A DNA stretch of 29,910 bases from an uncultured Muribaculaceae bacterium (GTDB lineage: Bacteria; Bacteroidota; Bacteroidia; Bacteroidales; Muribaculaceae), in contig CAJUBL010000040.1 in NCBI GenBank assembly GCA_910584665.1, positions 1 through 29,910 of the forward strand. Reading direction: 5' to 3'. Made by a program: the position numbers and the translations under genes. Below the pieces are notes generated by a model. That model ran no database searches, was not told where the DNA came from, and saw nothing but the letters and a program-made list of their open reading frames with translations. How positions within the stretch are numbered: position 1 is the stretch's first letter; each line of letters starts with the position of its first letter. Below are positions 1-8,411 of the stretch, in pieces.

Positions 1-1
1 T

Positions 2-34
2 TAAGGGGTCAATCCAACCTGGTCTAAGGGGTCA
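2..34. repeat. Two direct copies of TAAGGGGTCA, possible IS21-like end
   Basis: TAAGGGGTCA occurs at 2-11 and again at 25-34, a 23-bp period. Short tandem terminal repeats of this kind, often containing AGGGGTCA, are what I remember at the ends of IS21-family elements in Bacteroidales. No transposase is visible because the window starts here. The element call is inference; only the repeat is seen. Confidence 0.35.
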
Positions 35-115
35 TCCGAGCATGGGTTTTCCAGTATTTAGGACGGAGTCAAAAATACGGAAAAAACACAAAACAACAAA
101 AAATTGCATATTTAG

Positions 116-147
116 TTTTCAGTCACCAACCTTTATTATTAACTTTG
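116..147 (+). promoter_or_regulatory. purH promoter, Bacteroidetes type
   Basis: TAACTTTG at 140-147 matches the Bacteroidetes -7 consensus TAnnTTTG exactly. A T-run at 116-119 lies 20 bases upstream, where the weak -33 TTTG element is expected. Transcription would start near 153, giving a leader of about 110 nt. Confidence 0.55.
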
Positions 148-163
148 CACATGTTTATGGTCA

Positions 164-190
164 CGGCCGGGAAATAAATCGGCCGGGAAA
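164..190 (+). repeat. CGGCCGGGAAA direct repeat / GC stem in purH leader
   Basis: CGGCCGGGAAA is present at 164-174 and 180-190. CGGCCG is self-complementary, so the two copies can also pair as an all-GC 6-bp stem with a 10-nt loop. It lies in the predicted purH leader. No known purine riboswitch architecture is visible. Confidence 0.4.
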
Positions 191-262
191 CATCAGCAGT
201 TACCATAACACACTATAACGCAACAATTATCACAACATAACTCAACAAAAAATCAAATAACG

Positions 263-1795
263 ATGTCCCAGGAGGTAAAGAAGATCAGAACAGCTCTCAT
301 ATCAGTTTTCCACAAAGACGGTCTTGACGAAATTCTCGCCATGTTACATGCCGACGGAGTAAAATTTCTGTCGACAGGCGGAACACGCTCATTTATAGAA
401 AGTTTAGGATACGACTGCGAGGCAGTTGAAGATCTTACCGGCTATCCCTCCATTCTCGGTGGCCGCGTAAAGACACTTCATCCCAAGGTTTTCGGTGGAA
501 TTCTTAACCGTCGTGACCTGGAGAGTGACCGCGAACAGATCGCACAATATGAAATACCCGAGATTGATCTTGTGATTGTAGACCTCTACCCATTTGCAGA
601 CACAGTGAAGTCGGGCGCCGACAATGCGGCCATCATCGAGAAGATCGACATAGGCGGCATATCGCTGATACGTGCTGCCGCCAAAAACTACAACGACGTG
701 GCCATCGTAGCTTCAAAACAACAATATCCCATAATTGCCGACATGCTTCGCGAACATGGAGCCACAACCACGCTGAGTGAACGCAGACTGCTGGCCCGCG
801 AGGCTTTCAGCGTATCATCGGGCTATGATACAGCCATCTTCAATTATTTTGATGCAGAAGAGGGCCCCACGGCAATGCGCGTGGCGCTTGACGGCGGGAA
901 GAAGATGCGCTATGGTGAGAATCCCCATCAGCGAGGTTTCTTCTTCGGTGACTTTGATGCCATGTTCAGCCAGCTGCACGGCAAGGAGATTTCATACAAT
1001 AACCTCCTTGATATCGACGCTGCCGTTAACCTGATAAGTGAATTTGACGCAGAGCCGGCTGTAGCCATCCTCAAGCATAACAACGCCTGCGGACTGGCCC
1101 AGCGTCAGACCGTAAAACAGGCATGGACCGACGCTCTGGCCGGAGACCCGGTATCGGCTTTCGGAGGCGTTATCATAACCAACACAACCGTCGATGCCGA
1201 GACCGCCGAGGAGATGAACAAGATATTCTTCGAGGTGGTTATCGCACCGGCTTACAGTGACGAGGCATTGGCTATACTGGAGCAGAAAAAGAACCGGATA
1301 ATACTCGTACAGAAGCAGGCGCTGGATACTACCCGGCAGTTCCGCTCTGTTCTGAACGGCGCACTGATGCAGGAACGTGACACCAAGATGGTAAGCCCCG
1401 AAGAGCTTGCAGTGGTGACCAGGCGTGTACCCACTGAGCGTCAGATAGCCGACATGATCTTTGCCAACAAGATTGTAAAACAGAGCAAGAGCAACGCCAT
1501 AGTGCTGGCACGCGACGGCCAGCTGCTGGCCAGCGGTGTAGGACAGACCTCACGTGTCGATGCCCTGAAACAGGCTATTGCCAAGGCACAGTCATTCGGG
1601 TTTGACCTTAAGGGAGCCGCTATGGCTTCGGATGCATTCTTCCCGTTTGCCGACTGTGTTGAGATAGCCCACGAGGCCGGTATCGAGGCTGTGATACACC
1701 CCGGGGGATCAATCCGCGACAACGACTCTATCGAATACTGTGACGCCCACGATATGACGATGGTGAAGACAGGCTTCCGTCACTTCAGACACTGA
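263..1795 (+). CDS. purH: Bifunctional AICAR formyltransferase / IMP cyclohydrolase
   Basis: PurH carries out the last two steps of purine synthesis in the cytosol: transfer of a formyl group from 10-formyl-THF to AICAR, then ring closure to IMP. The 510-residue product has the family's usual length. The N-terminal MGS-like cyclohydrolase domain (about 1-150) carries the conserved GGRVKTLHPK run at 66-75. The C-terminal transformylase domain carries KHNNACG, with the K271-H272 pair that corresponds to the catalytic Lys-His of characterised enzymes. The ATG at 263 follows an A-rich leader with no Shine-Dalgarno sequence; an SD-like AGGAGGT occurs inside the gene at 272-278 but precedes no start. 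The gene stands 113 bp ahead of mreB on the same strand with no clear promoter or terminator between, so co-transcription with the rod-shape genes is likely. Confidence 0.97.
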   Translation: MSQEVKKIRTALISVFHKDGLDEILAMLHADGVKFLSTGGTRSFIESLGYDCEAVEDLTGYPSILGGRVKTLHPKVFGGILNRRDLESDREQIAQYEIPEIDLVIVDLYPFADTVKSGADNAAIIEKIDIGGISLIRAAAKNYNDVAIVASKQQYPIIADMLREHGATTTLSERRLLAREAFSVSSGYDTAIFNYFDAEEGPTAMRVALDGGKKMRYGENPHQRGFFFGDFDAMFSQLHGKEISYNNLLDIDAAVNLISEFDAEPAVAILKHNNACGLAQRQTVKQAWTDALAGDPVSAFGGVIITNTTVDAETAEEMNKIFFEVVIAPAYSDEALAILEQKKNRIILVQKQALDTTRQFRSVLNGALMQERDTKMVSPEELAVVTRRVPTERQIADMIFANKIVKQSKSNAIVLARDGQLLASGVGQTSRVDALKQAIAKAQSFGFDLKGAAMASDAFFPFADCVEIAHEAGIEAVIHPGGSIRDNDSIEYCDAHDMTMVKTGFRHFRH

Positions 1796-1908
1796 TAGAA
1801 TCTCTGAACTTAACAAAACCACAGACGCACCCTGACAGCCATGACCGGCAGTACAGAGGTGTTACGCCAGAATATATTCGAACAACGTAATAATACCGAT
1901 AACAATAG

Positions 1909-2928
1909 ATGAGATTTTTTTCTCTAACCAAAGAAATAGCCATTGACCTTGGCACAGCCAATACGATCATCATACACAATGACAAGATCGTAATCAACGA
2001 GCCGTCGATAGTGGCGCTCGACAAACGCACCGACAAGCTGATTGCCGTAGGTAAAGAGGCCCAGCAGATGGAGGGCCGTTGTCCCGAAGGTATCCGCACC
2101 GTACGCCCGTTGCGTAAGGGCGTGATCGCCGATTTCAATGCCGCGGAACTGATGATACGCGGCCTTATCAAGAAAGCGAGCAACAAGAGTAACTGGTTCT
2201 CGCCATCGCTACGCATGGTTGTAGGTATCCCGTCAGGTTCCACCGAGGTAGAGATACGTGCCGTACGTGACTCTTCGGAGCACGCCAACGGCCGCGACGT
2301 ATACATGCTGTACGAACCTATGGCGGCGGCGTTGGGTATAGGGCTTGACGTTGAGGCCGCCGAGGGTAACATGATCGTAGACATAGGCGGAGGCACTACC
2401 GAGATCGCGGTGATATCACTGGGCGGCATAGTCAGCAACAAGAGCATCCAGATAGCAGGTGACGATCTCACGGAGGATATCCAGTCTCACATGCGTCGGG
2501 CACACAATGTCCGTGTAGGTCTTCCCACTGCCGAGCAGATCAAGATCAAGGTAGGATCGGCACTCACCGAGCTGGACAACCCGCCAGAAGACTTCGTGGT
2601 GCATGGCCCCAACCAGATCACAGCCCTGCCTATGGAGATCCCAGTAACCTATCAGGAAATATCCCACTGCATAGAGAAATCGATATCCAAGATCGAGGCG
2701 GCCGTGCTGAGTGCTCTTGAGGAGACCCCGCCCGAACTATACGCCGACATCGTACACAACGGGATATGGCTCGCCGGCGGCGGTGCCATGTTACGCGGAC
2801 TCGACAAGCGACTCACCGACAAGATCGGCATCCAGTTCCATATAGCTGAAGACCCGCTCCTGTCAGTAGCCAAAGGTACAGGTGTGGCACTGAAACATAT
2901 CAACTCATTCTCGTTCCTGATACGATGA
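1909..2928 (+). CDS. mreB: Rod shape-determining actin homologue MreB
   Basis: MreB is the bacterial actin that polymerises under the inner membrane and directs lateral cell-wall synthesis together with MreC, MreD, RodA and PBP2. The 339-residue length is typical. Actin-fold nucleotide motifs are clear: phosphate 1 DLGTANT at 13-19 and phosphate 2 DIGGGTTE at 158-165. The basic and hydrophobic N-terminus MRFFSLTKE fits a membrane-binding tip. The start is the ATG at 1909, preceded by an A/T-rich stretch without a Shine-Dalgarno sequence. It follows purH by 113 bp and is separated from mreC by 101 bp holding a small hairpin. No TAnnTTTG promoter was seen in the purH-mreB gap. Confidence 0.97.
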   Translation: MRFFSLTKEIAIDLGTANTIIIHNDKIVINEPSIVALDKRTDKLIAVGKEAQQMEGRCPEGIRTVRPLRKGVIADFNAAELMIRGLIKKASNKSNWFSPSLRMVVGIPSGSTEVEIRAVRDSSEHANGRDVYMLYEPMAAALGIGLDVEAAEGNMIVDIGGGTTEIAVISLGGIVSNKSIQIAGDDLTEDIQSHMRRAHNVRVGLPTAEQIKIKVGSALTELDNPPEDFVVHGPNQITALPMEIPVTYQEISHCIEKSISKIEAAVLSALEETPPELYADIVHNGIWLAGGGAMLRGLDKRLTDKIGIQFHIAEDPLLSVAKGTGVALKHINSFSFLIR

Positions 2929-2938
2929 TCCGCAGCAA

Positions 2939-2959
2939 CCAGCCGACAGCATAGGCTGG
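2939..2959 (+). other. Hairpin between mreB and mreC
   Basis: CCAGCC (2939-2944) and GGCTGG (2954-2959) can pair around a 9-nt loop, 11 bases after the mreB stop. No T-run follows, so a full terminator is unlikely. It could stabilise the upstream mreB message or attenuate transcription within the operon; that is inference. Confidence 0.35.
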
Positions 2960-3029
2960 CCGGTCTACGGACAATACGCGTGTATAACATAGAACAGACT
3001 ACTTTACCGGATAACAGAGGAGAGACAGA

Positions 3030-3872
3030 GTGCGCAATCTATTCAACTTTCTGCTGAGGTATCGCGCGTGGATCGTATTCATGGTCTACGTTGTGATATC
3101 CTGTGCCCTGCTGTTTGACCGTAATCCTTATCAGCACCATGTATACATGACATCGGCCTCGGCAGTATCGGGCGGAGTGTATGATGTGGCCAATTCAGTT
3201 ACCGGCTACTTTCATCTGCGTTCCATCAACGATGATCTGCAGCGACGCAATGCCCAGCTTGAAAGCGAGGTCATAGCCCTGCGCTCAAAAGTCGATGCGC
3301 TTGAACTGGATATCAGCGCCGACTCGATGACCGTAGCCGAGCCTTTGAAAGAATTCGATTTCATTCTGGCCCCTGTCATCAATAACTCGATAACCCATCC
3401 CTACAATTTTATTACAATATCACGTGGCGAAGCTGACGGTGTCATCCCCGAGATGGGAGTCGTAGACCAGAACGGAGTCGTAGGAGTCGTCAACGTCACC
3501 GGCAAGAACTACTCGAGAATAATATCATTGCTCAACCCCGATTTCAGACTGTCATGCAAACTGAAAGGGAGCGATGTATTCGGATCACTTGTATGGGACG
3601 GCAGAAACCCGCGCGAAGCGCTTCTCGAGGAGTTGCCCAAACACACAGTCTTCGCACCCGGCGACACCATAATCACCAGCGGATACTCGGCTGTATTTCC
3701 CGAGGGCATACCGGTAGGGACTGTCAGGTGCAATGAGCGCAACAGCGATGACAACTTCTTCACTCTGAGAGTAGAACTGCTCACCGACTTTTCAAAACTG
3801 AGCACCGTCCGGCTTGTGGTGAGCAAGAACCGGGACCAGATCAAAGCCATAGAGACATCAGCAACAAAGTAA
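3030..3872 (+). CDS. mreC: Rod shape-determining protein MreC
   Basis: MreC is a bitopic inner-membrane protein whose periplasmic part organises and activates the RodA-PBP2 synthase. The 280-residue product has a short cytoplasmic N-terminus, one membrane segment (about 13-30), a coiled coil at about 64-95 rich in Leu and charged residues, and then the two-lobed beta-barrel MreC domain up to about 270. The start is a GTG at 3030, preceded by GAGGAGA a few bases upstream, one of the few Shine-Dalgarno-like sequences in this window. The mreD start lies 13 bp after the stop, so the two are transcribed together. Confidence 0.95.
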   Translation: MRNLFNFLLRYRAWIVFMVYVVISCALLFDRNPYQHHVYMTSASAVSGGVYDVANSVTGYFHLRSINDDLQRRNAQLESEVIALRSKVDALELDISADSMTVAEPLKEFDFILAPVINNSITHPYNFITISRGEADGVIPEMGVVDQNGVVGVVNVTGKNYSRIISLLNPDFRLSCKLKGSDVFGSLVWDGRNPREALLEELPKHTVFAPGDTIITSGYSAVFPEGIPVGTVRCNERNSDDNFFTLRVELLTDFSKLSTVRLVVSKNRDQIKAIETSATK

Positions 3873-3885
3873 AAGGGAAACGACA

Positions 3886-4407
3886 ATGGCCAAGACCGTA
3901 TTACAGTTCACACTGCTGTTCATAGCTCTGGTACTCGCCCAGGTACTGGTGTTCAACAGACTGTACCTGTTTGAGACAGCCCTGCCGCTGGCCTTCATAT
4001 ACTTCATACTCAGGCTTCCGGTGACAATGAGTACCATATGGGTGATGACGCTGTCGTTCGTAATGGGACTTACCATCGATATTTTCAGCGACACAGCCGG
4101 GATGAACGCACTGGCATGTACAGTGCTAGCAGTGATGAGGCTCCCCGTTCTGAGACTATACTTTCCACGTGAAGAGGACCTTACGATCCCGGAACCATCG
4201 ATGAGATCTCTCGGAGCGGGAGTGTACATGAAATATGCCATGTCAATGTCACTGCTCTATTGTATGCTGTACTTTGCAATAGAAGCGTTCTCTCTCTTCA
4301 ATCCGCTGACCCTCGTACTCCGGATATTTGGCAGCTCGGTGCTGACTTTTATAGTGATAATGTGTATCGACAGCCTAATGAACCAACGCAGTGAGAAAAG
4401 ATTATAG
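3886..4407 (+). CDS. mreD: Rod shape-determining protein MreD
   Basis: MreD is a small multi-spanning inner-membrane partner of MreC in the elongasome. Sequence similarity is weak in this family, so the call rests on size (173 residues), several hydrophobic segments (about 7-25, 30-47, 50-68, 75-90, 115-135, 140-163) and its place between mreC and mrdA. A conserved-looking intramembrane patch around residues 60-70 (GLTIDIFSD) matches the acidic motif common in MreD. The 3' end overlaps mrdA by 17 bp, which suggests translational coupling. Confidence 0.9.
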   Translation: MAKTVLQFTLLFIALVLAQVLVFNRLYLFETALPLAFIYFILRLPVTMSTIWVMTLSFVMGLTIDIFSDTAGMNALACTVLAVMRLPVLRLYFPREEDLTIPEPSMRSLGAGVYMKYAMSMSLLYCMLYFAIEAFSLFNPLTLVLRIFGSSVLTFIVIMCIDSLMNQRSEKRL

Positions 4408-6244
4408 ACTCGAAAAACGCAAATATGTCATCGCCTCATTCCTTGTACTGGTGGCGCTGATATACCTCGGCAGACTTTTTGACCTGCAGATCCATGACAG
4501 CAAGTATAAAGCCTATGCCGATAACAATGCCTTTCTCAACAAGACCATATATCCATCCCGCGGTCTCATATATGACCGGAACGGAGAACTGATAGTTTTC
4601 AACCAGCCCGCCTACGACGTGATGATGATACCGCGCGACGTACAGCAGTTTGATACCGTTGACTTCTGCAACACCCTCAATCTCACCCGGGAACAATTTG
4701 ACAGCCGTCTGCAGGATATGAAGCGCTCACCCGGCTACTCTACCTACACTCCTCAGGTGCTGATCACCCATCTCTCGGCTCAGGACTACGGACGGCTGCA
4801 GGAGAAACTATACCGCTACCCGGGATTCTTCATACAGAAACGTATACTGAGACAGTACAACCACAAGACAGCCGCCAATGTACTCGGCAACATACGCGAG
4901 GTATCGCAGAACGATATTGATAAAGATCCTTATTACCAGCGGGGTGACTATTGCGGAGACTTAGGAATCGAGAAAAGCTATGACGAATATCTCCGGGGTC
5001 AGAAAGGAGTGGAAGTGCTTATACGCGATGCCCATGGGCGTATACAGGGACGATACCTTGACGGAGCGCTTGATGTAGCTCCCGTATCGGGCCGTAACCT
5101 TAAACTTAGCATAGATCTGGGACTTCAGCAATATGCCGAGAGCCTCATGGTCAACAAGATAGGCGCAGTAGTCGCAATCCAGCCCCAAACCGGCGAGATA
5201 CTGGCAATGGTATCGAGTCCGACCTATGATCCTACGCTTCTTGTGGGCAGACAACGCGGCAGACAATACCGCGCGCTGGTCAACAACCCCTATAAACCGC
5301 TGTTTGACCGGTCGATCATGGCAGCTTATCCTCCCGGCTCGACATTTAAACCAGGACAAGGACTCATCCTGTTGCAGGAAGGGATCATCACCACCGGCAC
5401 ATCCTATCCGTGCTCACACGGTTTCATATCCGGCGGTCTGCGTGTCGGCTGTCACGGCCACGGATCGCCGTTGCCGCTCAAACCGGCATTACAGACCTCA
5501 TGCAATGCTTTCTTTTGCTGGGGATTCAAAGCCATGGTCGACAAGAGGTCCAAATACGGGAATCCGGCTGATGCATTCGAGGTATGGAAACACCATCTGG
5601 TATCAATGGGATATGGCTACCGGCTGGGGATAGATATGCCCAGCGAGGGGCGCGGCTTCATACCCAACGCACCGTTCTACAACAAAGTCTACGGAGAGGG
5701 ACGCTGGAGCGCCAACACCATCATATCGGTATCGATAGGTCAGGGAGAGATATGTGCCACGCCCATGCAGATCGCCAATGTATGTGCCACCATAGCCAAC
5801 CGCGGATGGTTCATCACGCCACACGTTGTCAAGGAGATACAGGATACGGTGATATCCACCGTATACACAGAGCGCCACTATCCAACTATCGAAGAGAGAT
5901 GGTATCGCGAGGTGGCCGAGGGGATGCGGATGGCCGTAACAGGCGGCACATGCCGACTTACCAACCTGCCCGACATTGCTGTCGCCGGCAAGACCGGAAC
6001 GGCCCAGAATCCGCACGGACGCGACCACTCGGCCTTCATGGGGTTCGCACCCTATGAGGATCCTGAGATCGCAGTGTGTGTCTATGTCGAGAATGCCGGG
6101 TTCGGAGCCACCTATGGTGTCCCCATAGGCAGTCTTGTTATAGAACGATACCTCAAAGGAAGCATAGCCCCCGAAAGAAAATACCTCGAGCAACGCATGC
6201 TCGAATCAAACACGATCATATACAGTGGAGTCAAGAAGCACTAA
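4391..6244 (+). CDS. mrdA: Penicillin-binding protein 2, elongation transpeptidase
   Basis: This class B PBP cross-links new peptidoglycan during side-wall elongation; it is anchored in the inner membrane with its active site in the periplasm. The 617-residue protein has an N-terminal membrane anchor (about 12-30), a dimerisation/pedestal domain containing SRGLIYDRNGE near residue 56, and the transpeptidase domain with all three catalytic motifs: S317-T-F-K320, S370-C-N372 and K534-T-G-T537. Its start is the GTG at 4391, inside the last codons of mreD, and its end overlaps rodA by 20 bp. The tight coupling with rodA fits the obligate PBP2-RodA complex. Confidence 0.96.
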   Translation: MRKDYRLEKRKYVIASFLVLVALIYLGRLFDLQIHDSKYKAYADNNAFLNKTIYPSRGLIYDRNGELIVFNQPAYDVMMIPRDVQQFDTVDFCNTLNLTREQFDSRLQDMKRSPGYSTYTPQVLITHLSAQDYGRLQEKLYRYPGFFIQKRILRQYNHKTAANVLGNIREVSQNDIDKDPYYQRGDYCGDLGIEKSYDEYLRGQKGVEVLIRDAHGRIQGRYLDGALDVAPVSGRNLKLSIDLGLQQYAESLMVNKIGAVVAIQPQTGEILAMVSSPTYDPTLLVGRQRGRQYRALVNNPYKPLFDRSIMAAYPPGSTFKPGQGLILLQEGIITTGTSYPCSHGFISGGLRVGCHGHGSPLPLKPALQTSCNAFFCWGFKAMVDKRSKYGNPADAFEVWKHHLVSMGYGYRLGIDMPSEGRGFIPNAPFYNKVYGEGRWSANTIISVSIGQGEICATPMQIANVCATIANRGWFITPHVVKEIQDTVISTVYTERHYPTIEERWYREVAEGMRMAVTGGTCRLTNLPDIAVAGKTGTAQNPHGRDHSAFMGFAPYEDPEIAVCVYVENAGFGATYGVPIGSLVIERYLKGSIAPERKYLEQRMLESNTIIYSGVKKH

Positions 6245-7691
6245 AGTACAGGATTCCCCTCTCAGGGGTATAGACTGGTTCACGGTCATAATATATGTTA
6301 TGCTGGTGACAGCCGGTGCCGTAAGCATCTACGCGGCCAGTTATGACTTTGACAATGCAAGCATATTCGACTTCAACGAGTTCTCGGGAAAACAGCTAAG
6401 GTGGATAGGCCTTTCATTCGTGTTAGGACTGGCACTGCTGCTGGTCGACGCACGCATGTACGAGACATACGCCTACCCCATATATACAGGCGTGATGCTG
6501 TTACTGCTGCTGACAATATTCATAGCGCCCGACATCAAAGGTTCGCATTCATGGATTGTATTAGGACCGGTGAGCATCCAGCCTGCCGAATTCGCAAAGT
6601 TCGCCACTGCTCTGGGACTTGCCAAACTCTTCAGCGGCTACAACTTCAACCTGAACGCCAGAGCATCCAACTATGTGAAAGCATTGTCAATCATTTTCCT
6701 GCCGGTAATTCTTATACTTGCCCAGAACGAGACAGGCTCGGCTCTGGTATACTTAGGATTGTTCTTTGTATTGTACCGTGAGGGTATGAGCGGACTGGTA
6801 CTGCTGTCGGCAATACTTGCCGTAGCCATCTTCGTGATCTCGGTAAAATTTACCGAGACGACCGTGATGGGAATGCCGGCGGGACAGTTTACGGTCTATG
6901 TCCTTGTTATGGTAACTATGGTAGCCATGCTTGCTCTATACAGCAAGACATCCATAACCGCCCGAAACACCGCCTTAGGATTTGCCGGTTCCGGACTGGC
7001 TGTATGGATATCGGAATTGTTCGGGATAGAGATTCCCGGCAACTACTATTTTATGTGCATCATAGGAGCGGCATGTGTCTATTGTATGGTCGAAGCGCTG
7101 AGATACCGCACACCCAGAATACTTGCCGCCGTAGCCGCCGCTATCATAGCCATAGGCTTCATGTTCTCTGTCAGCTACGTGTTCACATCGGTACTCAAAC
7201 CTCACCAGCAGATGCGTATCAAAGTTGCTCTCGGCATCGAAGATGACATTCTTAAAGCCGGTTATAACGTAAACCAGTCGAAGATAGCCATAGGCTCCGG
7301 AGGATTTTCAGGAAAGGGATTTCTAAAAGGTACACAGACCAAACTGAAGTATGTTCCCGAGCAGCATACCGACTTCATTTTCTGTACCATAGGTGAGGAG
7401 CAGGGATTCATAGGAACGACGCTCACCATGATGCTGTTCGTAATACTGATATTACGTGTCATAGTCATTGCCGAGCGGCAGCCCACCACTTTCGGCCGTG
7501 TCTTCGCCTATTGTGCGGCCAGTTACTTCATAGTCCATTTCTGTATCAATATAGGTATGGTGATAGGACTGTGCCCTGTAATAGGCATACCGTTGCCATT
7601 CTTCAGCTACGGAGGATCATCACTGTGGGGATTCACACTTCTGCTCTTCATAATGCTCCGTATCGATGCCTCCCGACGTCACCATCACTGA
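6225..7691 (+). CDS. rodA: SEDS peptidoglycan glycosyltransferase RodA
   Basis: RodA polymerises lipid II into glycan strands in the inner membrane, paired with PBP2. SEDS hallmarks are present: WIVLGPVSIQPAEFAKF (about 105-122), the extracellular loop GSGGFSGKGFLKG followed by VPEQHTDFIF (about 360-390), and the C-terminal PFFSYGGSS. At 488 residues it is about 100 longer than the classic RodA of roughly 370; the extra part is a hydrophobic stretch around 215-315 with several predicted membrane segments before the conserved loop. The start is a GTG at 6225, overlapping mrdA by 20 bp. The gene ends the plus-strand operon and meets the convergent DUF2461 gene 29 bp later; no clear terminator is seen in that gap. 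Confidence 0.95.
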   Translation: MESRSTKVQDSPLRGIDWFTVIIYVMLVTAGAVSIYAASYDFDNASIFDFNEFSGKQLRWIGLSFVLGLALLLVDARMYETYAYPIYTGVMLLLLLTIFIAPDIKGSHSWIVLGPVSIQPAEFAKFATALGLAKLFSGYNFNLNARASNYVKALSIIFLPVILILAQNETGSALVYLGLFFVLYREGMSGLVLLSAILAVAIFVISVKFTETTVMGMPAGQFTVYVLVMVTMVAMLALYSKTSITARNTALGFAGSGLAVWISELFGIEIPGNYYFMCIIGAACVYCMVEALRYRTPRILAAVAAAIIAIGFMFSVSYVFTSVLKPHQQMRIKVALGIEDDILKAGYNVNQSKIAIGSGGFSGKGFLKGTQTKLKYVPEQHTDFIFCTIGEEQGFIGTTLTMMLFVILILRVIVIAERQPTTFGRVFAYCAASYFIVHFCINIGMVIGLCPVIGIPLPFFSYGGSSLWGFTLLLFIMLRIDASRRHHH

Positions 7692-7720
7692 TGGCAGGCC
7701 CCGGAATCGGAAAAGAAACT

Positions 7721-8380
7721 TTACTCGTCAAGGAGACTATAGTTTATGAAGTCGACCAAAGGTTTAAGAGGTCGCAACAGATCGGCGCACTTTTCCGGCC
7801 ATGACGGGTCGTCAAAAAAATTGCCCGGCAGTTCATGTCCCCGCCCTATGACCTGCAGACGCAGAAGATCTATGTCGGGATGATTGCGGTCCCAGCCCTT
7901 CGGCGCACTTTTAAGCTTCGGTCCATACCAGTCAGGATACAATCGCGTCATCGTACTGTCGCTGATGATCTCGGTAAACTCCTCGATGTTATCGATCATG
8001 GCATGTCGTAATTTGCGCAACGCATCTCTGTCTGCCGCCCAGTAACCGCCGGCTGTAAGACTTTCGGTACCGGGCGCTCCGGCCTGCACATAATAGTCGG
8101 CAGCTTTGAGACGTTTTCCCCGGGGAGACAGAATTGCCGAAAAATGGTTCTTGTAAGGAGTCTTATCGAGCGAGAAACGTGTATCTCTATAAATGCGGTA
8201 GGAAGCATTCCTGGCCTGCAACGAAACAATACGCGGCTCCCATTGCCCGACACAAGCGATCATACGGTCAAGATCTTCGTACCACTGCTGTCTGACGTCA
8301 TCGTACAGATTTTTGTTGGCTGTGAACCAGGGACGATTGTTATTGCGTTGCAACAGGTCGAGATATTGCGAGAGTTTCAT
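7721..8380 (-). CDS. DUF2461 family protein
   Basis: The 219-residue product matches the DUF2461 (TIGR02453) family of unknown biochemical function: an N-terminal NNNRPWFTANK motif (13-23), a central RDTRFSLDKTPYKNHF segment (about 65-80) and a C-terminal part with WDRNHPDIDLLR. No signal peptide or membrane segment is visible, so it is probably cytosolic. It starts 31 bp after the dnaA stop on the same strand and so is probably read from the dnaA promoter. The family is conserved across many bacteria but I can assign no reaction. Confidence 0.9.
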   Translation of the reverse strand: MKLSQYLDLLQRNNNRPWFTANKNLYDDVRQQWYEDLDRMIACVGQWEPRIVSLQARNASYRIYRDTRFSLDKTPYKNHFSAILSPRGKRLKAADYYVQAGAPGTESLTAGGYWAADRDALRKLRHAMIDNIEEFTEIISDSTMTRLYPDWYGPKLKSAPKGWDRNHPDIDLLRLQVIGRGHELPGNFFDDPSWPEKCADLLRPLKPLVDFINYSLLDE

Positions 8381-8411
8381 GAATTTATACTATTGATTTA
8401 TCGTGAATATA

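Noticed and set aside
272..278. Shine-Dalgarno AGGAGGT near the purH start
   Set aside because: It lies inside the purH coding region and no start codon follows at a suitable distance, so it is not a ribosome binding site for another gene.
1785..2471. Minus-strand frame of 228 codons over mreB
   Set aside because: Antisense to the well-supported mreB gene and with low-complexity Ser/Thr/Ile-rich composition typical of shadow frames.
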